From positions 1 through 29,008 of the forward strand of contig DASRXC010000003.1 of the NCBI GenBank assembly GCA_035654355.1: 29,008 nucleotides of DNA, in the 5' to 3' direction. Under the pieces are notes generated by a model. That model was not told where the DNA came from and made no database searches. It worked only from the letters and a program-made list of their open reading frames with translations. The position numbers and the translations under genes were made by a program. Shown piece by piece: positions 7,216-15,255 of this stretch; positions within the stretch are counted from its first letter, which is position 1, and each line of letters begins with the position of its first letter. The stretch comes from JAFAHD01 sp035654355 (GTDB taxonomy: Bacteria; Vulcanimicrobiota; Vulcanimicrobiia; Eremiobacterales; Eremiobacteraceae).

Positions 7216-8386
7216 GATCTTTCGCGCGCTTCCACAGCACGTCGAGGTCTTCAAGGCTGCGGCCGGCGAGCGCGGTCGAGCCTCCGCCGGCGAGCCGCTC
7301 CATCGCCGCGAATCGCTCGCGGAATTTCACGTTCGCCGAACGCAGCGCCGCTTCGGCGTCAACGCCGAGCCGCCGCGCGAGATTGACGAGCGTGAAGAAG
7401 ACATCGCCCATTTCTTCGCGGATGTGCGCTCGTTCGCCGCTTTCCAGCGCCGTGCGCAGCTCGCGCATCTCCTCATCGACCTTCTCGATGACGCCGTCCG
7501 TGTTTGGCCAGTCGAAGTTGACGGTTGCGGCCTTCTCTTGTAGGCGCTGAGCGCCGAGCAGCGACGGCAAGCTCTTCGGGATGCCGTCGAGCAGCGACTC
7601 GCGGTGCTTGTGGCCGGCCTCTTGGGTCTTGATGATCTCCCACGATTTCATCTGCTCTTGCGACGTCGAGATGCTCGCATCGCCGAACACGTGCGGATGC
7701 CGGCGGATCATCTTATCAGCGAGTGCGTTGATGACGTCAGCGACGCTGAACTGGCCTTTCTCCGCCGCGATCTGCGAGTGAAAGATGATCTGCAGCAAGA
7801 GATCGCCGAGCTCGCCGCACAACTTTTTGGCATCGCCCTCGTCGACGGCCTCGACGACCTCGTGCGTCTCTTCGACGAGATAGGGCAGCAACGTTTGGTG
7901 CGTCTGCTCGCGATCCCACGGACAGCACGCGCGCAGCCGCGTCATGATCTCGACGAGCTCTTCCCAGGAATGATGGAGCGCGACCGGCGGCAGCGGCAAC
8001 AGCGGCGCGGCCGTGGCGGCTTGCAACGACGCTCGCGGTACGCCGGGGATCAACTCGACGTCGACGTGAGATGATTCGAGCGCGCGTAGGAGGTTCGGCA
8101 GGCCGGGGAAGTCCAGCAGCGGGTGGCCGGGAACGCCGAGTGCGGCGTCGCCGTCGCGCGCGAAGATGACGACTCTCTCGATGGCCTCTGGCGTTCCGCG
8201 CAACAGCGCTGGGCCGTCGATCCCCGCATCCACGATTCGGACATCGTGCGACCGCAAGAAGTCAGTCACCGACGCAGGTACTGCGCACGCAGCGGTTCGG
8301 GGTGACCGCTGGAGCCGCTCGAGAGCGCCGAGTGTGAGCAATGAGCTATCGCTCGGCCCAAGACCGACGATAGCGAGCGTGGGCAT
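7193..8386 (-). CDS. mazG: Tetrapyrrole-methylase-like / MazG nucleotide pyrophosphohydrolase fusion (YabN type)
   Basis: A 397-residue fusion. Residues 1-120 resemble a shortened tetrapyrrole (SAM-dependent) methylase: TLAIVGLGPSDSSLLTLGA at the start, GVPGHPL near residue 84 and ELIPGVPRA near 111. The middle of that fold is much reduced. Residues 155-204 form the first MazG block (CPWDREQTHQTLLPYLVEET, then GELGDLLLQIIFHS) with the EExxE and ExxD metal ligands. A second MazG block follows around 275-330 (FDWPNTDGVIEKVDEEMREL, then EEMGDVFFTLVNLAR). MazG domains hydrolyse nucleoside triphosphates to monophosphate and pyrophosphate, cleaning up non-canonical nucleotides or helping control ppGpp. 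I chose ATG 8386 because it precedes the first conserved strand; upstream codons would run toward the terminator. No strong ribosome site is visible. It is the first gene of the long minus-strand run. Confidence 0.93.
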   Translation of the reverse strand: MPTLAIVGLGPSDSSLLTLGALERLQRSPRTAACAVPASVTDFLRSHDVRIVDAGIDGPALLRGTPEAIERVVIFARDGDAALGVPGHPLLDFPGLPNLLRALESSHVDVELIPGVPRASLQAATAAPLLPLPPVALHHSWEELVEIMTRLRACCPWDREQTHQTLLPYLVEETHEVVEAVDEGDAKKLCGELGDLLLQIIFHSQIAAEKGQFSVADVINALADKMIRRHPHVFGDASISTSQEQMKSWEIIKTQEAGHKHRESLLDGIPKSLPSLLGAQRLQEKAATVNFDWPNTDGVIEKVDEEMRELRTALESGERAHIREEMGDVFFTLVNLARRLGVDAEAALRSANVKFRERFAAMERLAGGGSTALAGRSLEDLDVLWKRAKDHETGQVS

Positions 8387-8450
8387 GGGACCAAAACTTA
8401 CGCGCGCGCCGAGCGCCGGCCTCTCGGGTACCGTCTGCGGCTGCACGGCA

Positions 8451-8482
8451 AGAAAAAGCGCCGGTCCAGTGGGACCGGCGCT
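8451..8482 (-). terminator. Intrinsic terminator after the parvulin gene
   Basis: A perfect 11-bp stem (arms 8457-8467 and 8472-8482, AGCGCCGGTCC with its complement) closes a 4-nt loop. On the minus strand it is followed at once by TTTTCT (8456-8451). This is a canonical rho-independent terminator, 24 bp after the stop of the parvulin-type lipoprotein gene. It separates the mfd transcription unit from the MazG-to-gpmI run, which should therefore have its own promoter between 8387 and about 8450. I see no convincing -35/-10 pair there. Confidence 0.9.
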
Positions 8483-8506
8483 ATGCGTTCGTCCGACCGC
8501 GTGCGA

Positions 8507-9430
8507 CTATTTCGTCGGCGCGGGCGCGGGGTTCGCCGGTGCCGGTGCCGGAGCGGCCGGCGGCGGCGACGGGAAGAGGTCTGAGAAACGCGGATCGTCG
8601 ATCTCGATCTTCGCGCTCGTGCGCAGCTGGTTCATGAACGGTTGGATCTGAAGCGATTCTTGCTGCTTCTTGATCTGATCAATCGCTTCGTCTTTGGTTA
8701 GCGGCTTCGTCCCTTCGACTTGGATGACGTGCCAACCGAACGGCGTCTGCACCGGTGCGCTGATCTGGTTGGGCTTGAGCGCGAACGCAGCCTGTTGGAA
8801 TGCCGGCACCATCTGGCCCGGTCCGAACCAGCCGAGCTCGCCGCCCTTGTCCTTGCTCGCCGGGTCGATCGAATACTGTTTGGCGAGCGCGGCGAAATCG
8901 CCGCCCTTCTTGAGCTGCGCCTCGATCATCAAGGCTTCCGGCTTCGTCTTGACGAGGATGTGCCGGGCCTGCACTTGCGCGGGCTGACCGATCTGAAGAT
9001 GTTGTGCCTTGAGATAGTCGTTGACTTGCGCATCGGTGACGGTGATGTTCTGGTCGACCGCTTTCGTCGTCAAGATGTTCTGGCGCACGAGCGTGCGCGC
9101 ATCATCCATCGTGATGCCCTGCTGCGCGAGCATCGCATCGAATTGGCCAGGCGGGAAGTGCGACTTGATCTCGTTGAGCTTGTCGTCCACTTCCTTGTCG
9201 CTGGCGGTGATGTTATGTTCCTTGGCATACTGGAAGATGAGATCTTGCTGAACCATTGACGCAAGCGCGCTCTTCCCGCTCTGCTGCTCGAGCTTGGCGT
9301 CGAGCTGGCCTTTGGTGATCTTTTGACCGTTGACCGTCGCGATGGTCTTCTGGTCGCCGCATCCCGTCATCAGCAGCACAGCGCACGCGGCTGCTGAGAG
9401 CGTTGCGAACGTCGCGAACCTGGACTTCAT
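8507..9430 (-). CDS. Parvulin-type peptidyl-prolyl isomerase lipoprotein (PrsA/SurA-like)
   Basis: A 307-residue extracytoplasmic folding chaperone. The start ATG at 9430 is fixed by an AGGAGGAAGA ribosome site directly before it; the 17 upstream open codons are discarded. Residues 1-24 form a lipoprotein signal peptide ending in the lipobox LMTG-Cys24. Residues 30-150 are the helical SurA/PrsA-type N-terminal chaperone region, beginning IATVNGQKITKGQLD. Residues 156-240 are one parvulin domain with ARHILVKTKPEA, GGELGWFGPGQMVPAF and PFGWHVIQVEG. The tail is a Pro/Ala-rich spacer. It probably helps fold exported or outer-membrane proteins, perhaps including the barrel encoded at 16649. It lies 47 bp downstream of mfd, which matches a Clostridia-like mfd-prsA pairing, and is followed by a strong terminator. 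Confidence 0.93.
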   Translation of the reverse strand: MKSRFATFATLSAAACAVLLMTGCGDQKTIATVNGQKITKGQLDAKLEQQSGKSALASMVQQDLIFQYAKEHNITASDKEVDDKLNEIKSHFPPGQFDAMLAQQGITMDDARTLVRQNILTTKAVDQNITVTDAQVNDYLKAQHLQIGQPAQVQARHILVKTKPEALMIEAQLKKGGDFAALAKQYSIDPASKDKGGELGWFGPGQMVPAFQQAAFALKPNQISAPVQTPFGWHVIQVEGTKPLTKDEAIDQIKKQQESLQIQPFMNQLRTSAKIEIDDPRFSDLFPSPPPAAPAPAPANPAPAPTK

Positions 9431-9477
9431 TCTTCCTCCTGCGCGGCCTCGAAAGGCCGCACCCTCGATAACATTTT

Positions 9478-12400
9478 TCATAATGCCGCTAGGATCTCGC
9501 GCACAGTCGTCAACTTACCGTCGCCGGCGGTCTCGTGCGGCGGCAGTTGAGCCACAATCGCGCCCTGAGTGAAACGAAAGTTTCCTCGAGTGAGTGACGT
9601 CAGAGCCGGAAGTGAGCTTTCAGACAGTGAAAAACGGCGCCCGACCTCGAGCGTCAAGCGGCGGCCTTCGAGCGCGAGTTTTTCGACTCCTTTGCCCGCT
9701 GCGAGCAAACGCAGGCGAGCAAGCTCGAGCAGCGCGTCGACTTCCTTCGGACGCGGTCCATAACGATCGCGCATCTCATCGGCGATGTTCGCAACGGCAT
9801 CGAGCGTGCGTGCCGCGGCGATGCGCTGATAGAACGCGATTTTCTGACTTGCGCCGCGCACGTACTCGTTCGGGATGTACGCGCTCACCCGCACGTCGAG
9901 CACCGGCGGCGCTTCGTCGGCGGCGCGCTCCTCGCCGCGCAACTGCGCGATCGCATCCTCGAGGATCTGGCAATAGGCGTCAAAGCCGACCGCGGCGATG
10001 AAGCCGGACTGCGCGTGGCCGAGCAGATTGCCGGCGCCGCGGATCTCGAGATCGCGCATCGCCAGGCGCAATCCGGAGCCCAAGTGCGAGAACTCGCGGA
10101 TCGCTTCGAGCCGTCCTTGCGCGGCTTCGGACAGCGCGCGATGCGGCTGGAACAAGCAATACGCATACGCTTGGTGCGCGCTTCGGCCGACGCGCCCGCG
10201 CAACTGATACAACTGCGCCAACCCGAAGTGGTCCGCGTTGTTGACGACGATCGTGTTGACATTGGGGATATCAAGCCCATTTTCTATGATCGTCGTCGAC
10301 ACGAGCACGTCGAAATCGCCGTTGACGAATCCGATCATGACGTCTTCGAGCTCGCGCTCGTGCATCTGGCCGTGTCCGATGGCGATGCGCGCACGCGGCA
10401 CGAGCTTCTGCAACGCGTCGCGAATGCCGTATATCGACTCGATCCGGTTGTGCACGAAGTAGACCTGACCGTTGCGATCGAGCTCCTGTTGGATGGACGT
10501 AGCGATCAGCGCGTCGCTGGTCGGCGTCACCACGGTCTTGACCGCCATGCGGTTGCTCGGCGCGGTTTGTATGAGCGATAGGTCGCGCACGCCGACCAGC
10601 GACATGTGCAGCGTGCGCGGGATCGGCGTCGCGGACAGCGTCAACACATCGACCGAACGGCGCATCTCCTTGAGGCGTTCCTTGTGCGCGACGCCGAAGC
10701 GCTGCTCCTCGTCGACGATCACAAGCCCAAGGTTCTTGAATCCCACATCGCGCTGCAAGATGCGATGTGTGCCGATGACCAGATCGAGTCCGCCGTGGGC
10801 GAGGTCCGCGAGCGTCTGCTTTTGCTCGGCCTTCGAACGTAAGCGCGACAGAAGGCCGATGTTGACTGGAAACGCCGCGAAGCGTTCGGTGAACGTGCGG
10901 TAATGTTGCGCGGCGAGCACCGTCGTTGGCACGAGCACGGCGACCTGTTTGCGGTCCATGATCGCTTTGAAGGCGGCGCGGATCGCGACTTCGGTCTTGC
11001 CGTAACCGACGTCGCCGCAGATGAGGCGATCCATCGGCTTGGCCCGTTCCATGTCCGCTTTGACGGCTTCGATCGCCGCGCGCTGATCGGGTGTCTCGTC
11101 ATAGGGGAACGACTCTTCAAGCTCGCCTTGCCACGGCGTGTCCGGCGCGAATGCGTGTCCTTGCGCCGCCTCGCGCTCCGCGTACAAGCGCACGAGCCCT
11201 TCGGCGATCTTCTCGACCGCTTCGCGCACGCGCGAGCGAGTGCGCGCCCAATCGCTGCCGCCCATCTTCGAGAGCGCCGGCGGCGCGCCGTCGCCCGCGA
11301 CGTAGCGGCGCACGAGATGCATCATCTCGACGGGCACGTACAGCCGGTCTGCGCCCGCGTACTTGAGCGCCATGAAGTCGCGCCCGACTTCATTGACGAC
11401 GATGTGCTCGAGTCCGAGATATTGTCCGATGCCGTGATGCGCGTGGACGAAGTACTCGCCGACTTTGAGGTCGGCTTCGGTGATGGGTACGCCTTCTTTG
11501 ACGGCTTTGAGCTTTTGGCGGCGCGCGGGATGGCCGAACAGCTCGGCATCGCCCAGCAAGACAACGCCCGCTGCCGTCAACTCGAATCCGGCGTCGATCG
11601 CACCGTCGGCGACGACGACGCGGCCGCCGTCTCCGCGCTTCCACGTTCGCGGCGCCGGCGAAACGGCGACGTCATGCTCGTCGAGCACTTCGCGGATGCG
11701 CCGATGGCCGACCGACGCGATGGCGATCAGTTCACCGGCGGCGACACGCGCGCGCACGTCGGTGACGAATCGCTCCATGCTGCGGTTGAAGACCGGTGCG
11801 GGCACCGACGGAAACGCAACGCTCAGATCTGCGTCGCGCGCGATGCGCGGCCCGGATGTCGCGAACGTGAGAGTCGGTCGTGTTTCGATGCGTTGACGGA
11901 TGTCGTCGAGCGTGAACGGCTCCGGCTCCGCGCGAGCAGCATCGTCGGTAGCGGGGGCGTTGGAGGAGGCGACAGCCGACTCCACCGAGGCGGGAAGGGT
12001 GACTGTCCGTTGATTTCCCGCGGTCCCCCGCGCAGACGATGCTGTCGTTGCGGAGCCGGAGTCGTCGGCGCCGGCGACCGTTCCGTCATCATGCTCGGTC
12101 GCTAGACCGTGATCGATCGCGATTGTTAGCTCGGCGTCTTCGACGACGATCGCTGCACGCGGGGCGTAATCGGCGACGAACGCGCCGTCGACAGCGAGAG
12201 CGGCTTCATCCCAGGGTGCGATGTGCAGCGAGTCGATCGAGTCGATCGAGCGTTGATCGGCGAGAGAGAACTCGCGGATGCTCTCGACGCTCTCGCCGAA
12301 GAATTCGATGCGCGCCGGACGCTCGGCCGTCGCGGCGAACACGTCGATCAATCCGCCTCGCACGCTGAACTCGCCGACCGCGCTGACGACGTCGGCGCGT

Positions 12401-12903
12401 TCGTAGCCGAGTTCGATAAGCCGCGCCAGCAACCGCTCCCAATCGTACTCGTCGCCGACCCGAATGTCGAACGACGACGCTAGCCAGCGCTCAGGCGAGG
12501 GTAACGGCTGACGTAGGCTGGCGTGCGATAAACAATACACGCCAGGCGTACCGGCAGCCAGGGCAGCAATTGTTTCAATGCGCGCGCTGCGTTCGGTCGG
12601 ATTGATCAATCCATTCACCGCGCGATCGCGCGGCCGCAGCACGTGCACGACGTCGCCGGCATCCTCTAGACAGAACGCGGCGTCGTTCGCGAAGCGATCG
12701 GCTGCATCGGGCGTTGCACACCACACGATCGCACAGCCACCTACTTTCTGCCACATCGCGGCGGTGACCGCCGGTCGCGCAGCATCGGACGTTTCGGTGA
12801 CGTCAACTGACGCACGCGACTGCAGTGCCGACGCGATACGCGCGGGTATATCTGAAGAAGCAGCGAGGATTCGTGTGATGAGGGGACCGAGCGAGCCGGG
12901 CAC
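9478..12903 (-). CDS. mfd: Transcription-repair coupling factor Mfd
   Basis: DNA translocase that removes RNA polymerase stalled at lesions and recruits UvrA. The 1141-residue protein has, in order, a UvrB-like N-terminal module (about residues 50-250, including VGEFSVRGGLIDVFA), a low-complexity linker around 265-330, the RNA-polymerase-interacting domain (KVGEYFVHAHHGIGQYLGLE, about 480-545), and the RecG-like motor. The motor shows Walker A GDVGYGKTE near 631, the helicase-II box DEEQ near 732, LTLSATPIPRTL, and QLRGRVGRS near 901. The C-terminal UvrA-inhibiting domain is intact (about 1000-1110). GTG 12903 is preferred over TTG 12906 because GGAG sits 7 nt before it. A good -10 box and a hairpin lie upstream. 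The first in-frame codons contain several hydrophobic residues but no membrane segment. Confidence 0.97.
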   Translation of the reverse strand: MPGSLGPLITRILAASSDIPARIASALQSRASVDVTETSDAARPAVTAAMWQKVGGCAIVWCATPDAADRFANDAAFCLEDAGDVVHVLRPRDRAVNGLINPTERSARIETIAALAAGTPGVYCLSHASLRQPLPSPERWLASSFDIRVGDEYDWERLLARLIELGYERADVVSAVGEFSVRGGLIDVFAATAERPARIEFFGESVESIREFSLADQRSIDSIDSLHIAPWDEAALAVDGAFVADYAPRAAIVVEDAELTIAIDHGLATEHDDGTVAGADDSGSATTASSARGTAGNQRTVTLPASVESAVASSNAPATDDAARAEPEPFTLDDIRQRIETRPTLTFATSGPRIARDADLSVAFPSVPAPVFNRSMERFVTDVRARVAAGELIAIASVGHRRIREVLDEHDVAVSPAPRTWKRGDGGRVVVADGAIDAGFELTAAGVVLLGDAELFGHPARRQKLKAVKEGVPITEADLKVGEYFVHAHHGIGQYLGLEHIVVNEVGRDFMALKYAGADRLYVPVEMMHLVRRYVAGDGAPPALSKMGGSDWARTRSRVREAVEKIAEGLVRLYAEREAAQGHAFAPDTPWQGELEESFPYDETPDQRAAIEAVKADMERAKPMDRLICGDVGYGKTEVAIRAAFKAIMDRKQVAVLVPTTVLAAQHYRTFTERFAAFPVNIGLLSRLRSKAEQKQTLADLAHGGLDLVIGTHRILQRDVGFKNLGLVIVDEEQRFGVAHKERLKEMRRSVDVLTLSATPIPRTLHMSLVGVRDLSLIQTAPSNRMAVKTVVTPTSDALIATSIQQELDRNGQVYFVHNRIESIYGIRDALQKLVPRARIAIGHGQMHERELEDVMIGFVNGDFDVLVSTTIIENGLDIPNVNTIVVNNADHFGLAQLYQLRGRVGRSAHQAYAYCLFQPHRALSEAAQGRLEAIREFSHLGSGLRLAMRDLEIRGAGNLLGHAQSGFIAAVGFDAYCQILEDAIAQLRGEERAADEAPPVLDVRVSAYIPNEYVRGASQKIAFYQRIAAARTLDAVANIADEMRDRYGPRPKEVDALLELARLRLLAAGKGVEKLALEGRRLTLEVGRRFSLSESSLPALTSLTRGNFRFTQGAIVAQLPPHETAGDGKLTTVREILAAL

Positions 12904-12924
12904 CAAATATCTCCAATGCCGTGT

Positions 12925-12948
12925 GGCCGGATCGCGCGCGACCCGGCC
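12925..12948. repeat. GC-rich inverted repeat in the mfd leader
   Basis: Arms GGCCGG (12925-12930) and CCGGCC (12943-12948) pair perfectly. After one mismatch a further TCGC/GCGA stem continues, leaving a four-base loop. The palindrome sits between the predicted mfd -10 box and the mfd ribosome-binding site, so it would be transcribed in the mfd leader. No T-tract follows on either strand, so it is not an intrinsic terminator. It could be an operator or an RNA hairpin limiting mfd translation. Confidence 0.5.
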
Positions 12949-12971
12949 TATTTCATGAACCGCAGTGCTCC

Positions 12972-12977
12972 ATTATA
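12972..12977 (-). promoter_or_regulatory. Predicted -10 box of mfd, overlapping a weaker plus-strand -10
   Basis: The minus strand reads a perfect TATAAT here, about 69 bases before the mfd start. A -35 hexamer at 16-18 bp spacing is poor (TGGCGT). On the plus strand the same AT-rich patch gives TATACG at 12974-12979, which would serve the divergent operon starting at 13012. The patch is the only AT-rich spot in the 108-base gap, which supports a shared divergent promoter core. Confidence 0.5.
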
Positions 12978-13011
12978 CGTGAAAACAAACGAGAACGCCA
13001 GGACTGTATCC

Positions 13012-13392
13012 ATGCTGATCGCGCGAACGCTCGCGGCGGCCATGCTTGTGGCATCGCCGATGCTCGCTCGCGCTGATGCGCTGCCACCCGGCGTGGTCTA
13101 CGCGTCCGACACCGACCCGGTCCGCATCACCTCGGTAGTCCTCGATCCGTCGAACCCCGCCGCGGGCGATACGGTCAGCGCACAAATCATCTGCACGAGC
13201 AACGCCGCCGCCGTGACCGCGAAGGTCGGCACGATCGTCGTCAACGTTCCCAAGCGCGCGCCCGGCATCTTCAGCACCACGCTGCGCGTGCCAGTGCTTC
13301 CTTTATACTCTGCGCATCAGACGGTGATCATCACCGCGATCCGCACCGACGGAGCGAAGACGCAGCGCAGCATCTCCGTGGACTTCCGCTAG
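13012..13392 (+). CDS. Small secreted protein, predicted beta-sandwich, unknown function
   Basis: I do not recognise this 126-residue protein as a named family. Residues 1-22 form a clear signal peptide (MLIARTLAAAMLVASPMLA, cleavage near ARADA). The mature part is rich in alternating beta-type residues, with VRITSVVLDPSNPAAGDTV and a closing QTVIITAIRTDG segment. It resembles a single Ig-like domain, as found in many extracytoplasmic accessory proteins. The start at ATG 13012 is chosen because the signal peptide begins there and AGG lies 9 nt upstream; an open extension back to 12916 would lie in the mfd promoter region. It is the first gene of the plus-strand glycan operon and ends 4 bp before deoB, so it is probably co-transcribed. 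A role in the envelope is inferred only from the signal peptide and the context. Confidence 0.7.
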   Translation: MLIARTLAAAMLVASPMLARADALPPGVVYASDTDPVRITSVVLDPSNPAAGDTVSAQIICTSNAAAVTAKVGTIVVNVPKRAPGIFSTTLRVPVLPLYSAHQTVIITAIRTDGAKTQRSISVDFR

Positions 13393-13396
13393 CGCA

Positions 13397-14551
13397 GTGC
13401 CGGGGCCAGCGGTCGTCGTGCTCGTCATCGATTCGGGCGGGATCGGCGCCGCACCCGACGTCCGCGCGTTTGACGATGGGCCAACAGTCAACACGATTGC
13501 GAACACTGCGCAAGCTGCCGGTGGCGTGAAGCTGCCGACGCTCGAGCGGCTTGGTCTTGGCAATCTCGCCGACATCGAGGGAGTTGCTCGCAGCGCGTCA
13601 CCGGCCGCCGCAGTCGCTCGGTTGCGCGAAGTGAGCGCCGGCAAAGACACCATCACCGGCCATTGGGAGATGATGAACATCATCGTCCGGCATGCATTCC
13701 CGACCTACCCGCACGGTTTTCCGGAAGATGTCATCGCACGCTTCGAGGCGATCGCCGGCGCACGAGTCCTCGGCAATAAAACTGCGTCTGGCACGCAGAT
13801 CATCGAAGAGCTGGGGCCGGAGCACATGCGCACCGGCCGCCCGATCGTGTACACGTCCGCGGATTCGGTGTTCCAAGTCGCAGCGCATGAAGAAGTCGTG
13901 CCGCTCCAGACGTTGTGGAACTGGTGCGAAGCAGCGCGCGCAATGCTCGTCGAACCCAACCGCGTCAACCGCGTGATCGCCCGGCCGTTTCAGGGCGAGC
14001 CAGGCCATTTCGTTCGGACCGCCGGGCGTCGCGACTACGCAGTACCGCCTCCACAGCCCAGCGTTTTGGACGCGCTCACGGCCGCAGGTGTGCCGACCTG
14101 CGGACTTGGGAAGATAAGCGACATATACTGCTGCCAGGGTATTGCTGCGGGGAGCAGAACGGGCGACAACGCAGAAGGGCTGGCCCGAACCCTCGAGTGG
14201 TTGGATGCGGGACAAGGTGGTTTCTGCTTCACCAACCTTAACGACTTCGACTCGAAATACGGCCATCGCCGTGACCCTGACGGCTACGCACGAGCGCTGG
14301 TGGCGCTGGACCGGAGTTTGCCAGACATTCTCAATCGTCTGAAGACCGCAGATCGACTGATAATCACGGCTGACCACGGATGCGACCCGACCGCGCCCGG
14401 CACAGACCACACGCGCGAGTTCGCTCCCCTGATCGATTTTAGACCCGGGCAGGCCGGTGCATTGCTCGGCGACCTCGAGTCATTCGCCCAAGTCGGCATG
14501 CGCGTCATGCAGTCATTCGATCTGCCGGCTCCGCAGGCGCTCATCGTATGA
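13397..14551 (+). CDS. deoB: Phosphopentomutase
   Basis: Interconverts ribose or deoxyribose 1-phosphate and 5-phosphate, linking nucleoside breakdown to the pentose phosphate pathway; cytoplasmic alkaline-phosphatase-superfamily enzyme with two Mn ions. The 384-residue length is normal. Key parts are IDSGGIGAAPD (metal Asp12), GKDTITGHWEMM with the phospho-accepting Thr85, NDFDSKYGHRRD, ITADHGCDPTAPGTDHTRE with its Asp/His metal ligands, and VLGNKTASGTQIIEELG. It starts at GTG 13397 just 4 bp after the preceding stop, with no visible ribosome site, so translational coupling is likely. Its stop overlaps the next start as ATGA. Its presence inside a glycan-assembly operon is unusual, because deoB normally lies with nucleoside-salvage genes. 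Confidence 0.96.
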   Translation: MPGPAVVVLVIDSGGIGAAPDVRAFDDGPTVNTIANTAQAAGGVKLPTLERLGLGNLADIEGVARSASPAAAVARLREVSAGKDTITGHWEMMNIIVRHAFPTYPHGFPEDVIARFEAIAGARVLGNKTASGTQIIEELGPEHMRTGRPIVYTSADSVFQVAAHEEVVPLQTLWNWCEAARAMLVEPNRVNRVIARPFQGEPGHFVRTAGRRDYAVPPPQPSVLDALTAAGVPTCGLGKISDIYCCQGIAAGSRTGDNAEGLARTLEWLDAGQGGFCFTNLNDFDSKYGHRRDPDGYARALVALDRSLPDILNRLKTADRLIITADHGCDPTAPGTDHTREFAPLIDFRPGQAGALLGDLESFAQVGMRVMQSFDLPAPQALIV

Positions 14552-15255
14552 TCGCGACGACCGCGGCTGCCACTGCCCCGCGTCTGCTCGAACGTCCGGC
14601 GCCGGAGATCGCGCGCCGTTCCCGTTGGCTCAGCGTCGATCGAGAAGTGCCGGCACTGTGGCTCGTGGCGAAGCGTGGTCTCGACGTCGTGCTTTCCCTT
14701 ATCATGCTCGCCGTGCTCGCTCCGCTGTTCGCGTTGATCGCCATCGGCATCAAGCTGAGTTCGCCTGGTCCTGTGTTCTTTTCACAAATGCGAGTCGGCA
14801 AAGGCGGTCGCGAATTCCGTTTCTATAAATTCCGCACGATGGTCGACGGCGCGCACCTAATGCACGAGGACGTCTTGCATCTCAACGAGCTCGACGGTCC
14901 CGCGCTTAAAATCGCCGACGATCCGCGCGTCCATGATTTCGGCACGCTGCTGAGGCGCACAAGCCTCGATGAACTGCCGCAGCTCTACAATGTGCTGCGC
15001 GGCGAGATGAGCCTGGTGGGACCGCGGCCGGCGTTGCCGCGTGAAGTCCACGACTACGAACCACACTATTTGCAGCGCTTCGCGGTGCTGCCCGGCATCA
15101 CCGGACTGTGGCAGGTGAGCGGTCGCGCGAACGTTCCCTTCCGCCGTTGGATGGCGATGGATATCTGGTACGCGCGACGTTGGACGCCGTTGCTCGACCT
15201 GTGGATCTTAGCACGCACGGTGCCGGCGGTGTTTCGCGGGGAAGGCGCGTGGTAA
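14548..15255 (+). CDS. Undecaprenyl-phosphate sugar-1-phosphate transferase (bacterial sugar transferase family)
   Basis: A 235-residue short polyprenyl-phosphate hexose-1-phosphate transferase of the WcaJ/WbaP/PglC C-terminal type. It starts lipid-linked glycan synthesis by moving a sugar phosphate from a nucleotide sugar to undecaprenyl phosphate on the inner face of the inner membrane. A membrane-inserted hairpin (DVVLSLIMLAVLAPLFALIA, about residues 46-65) is followed by the family signatures GPVFFSQMRVGKGG, FYKFRTMVDGA, LLRRTSLDELPQLYNVLRGE, MSLVGPRPALP and GITGLWQVSGR. The four-helix N-terminal domain of WcaJ is absent, as in many monofunctional members. It overlaps deoB by ATGA and the next gene by 7 bp. 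The sugar it transfers cannot be predicted. Confidence 0.95.
   Translation: MIATTAAATAPRLLERPAPEIARRSRWLSVDREVPALWLVAKRGLDVVLSLIMLAVLAPLFALIAIGIKLSSPGPVFFSQMRVGKGGREFRFYKFRTMVDGAHLMHEDVLHLNELDGPALKIADDPRVHDFGTLLRRTSLDELPQLYNVLRGEMSLVGPRPALPREVHDYEPHYLQRFAVLPGITGLWQVSGRANVPFRRWMAMDIWYARRWTPLLDLWILARTVPAVFRGEGAW

Noticed and set aside
10903..12105. 400-codon plus-strand open frame opposite mfd
   Set aside because: Arg/Asp/Ala-rich translation with no recognisable domain, lying wholly antisense to the confidently assigned mfd gene; typical of third-position GC bias.
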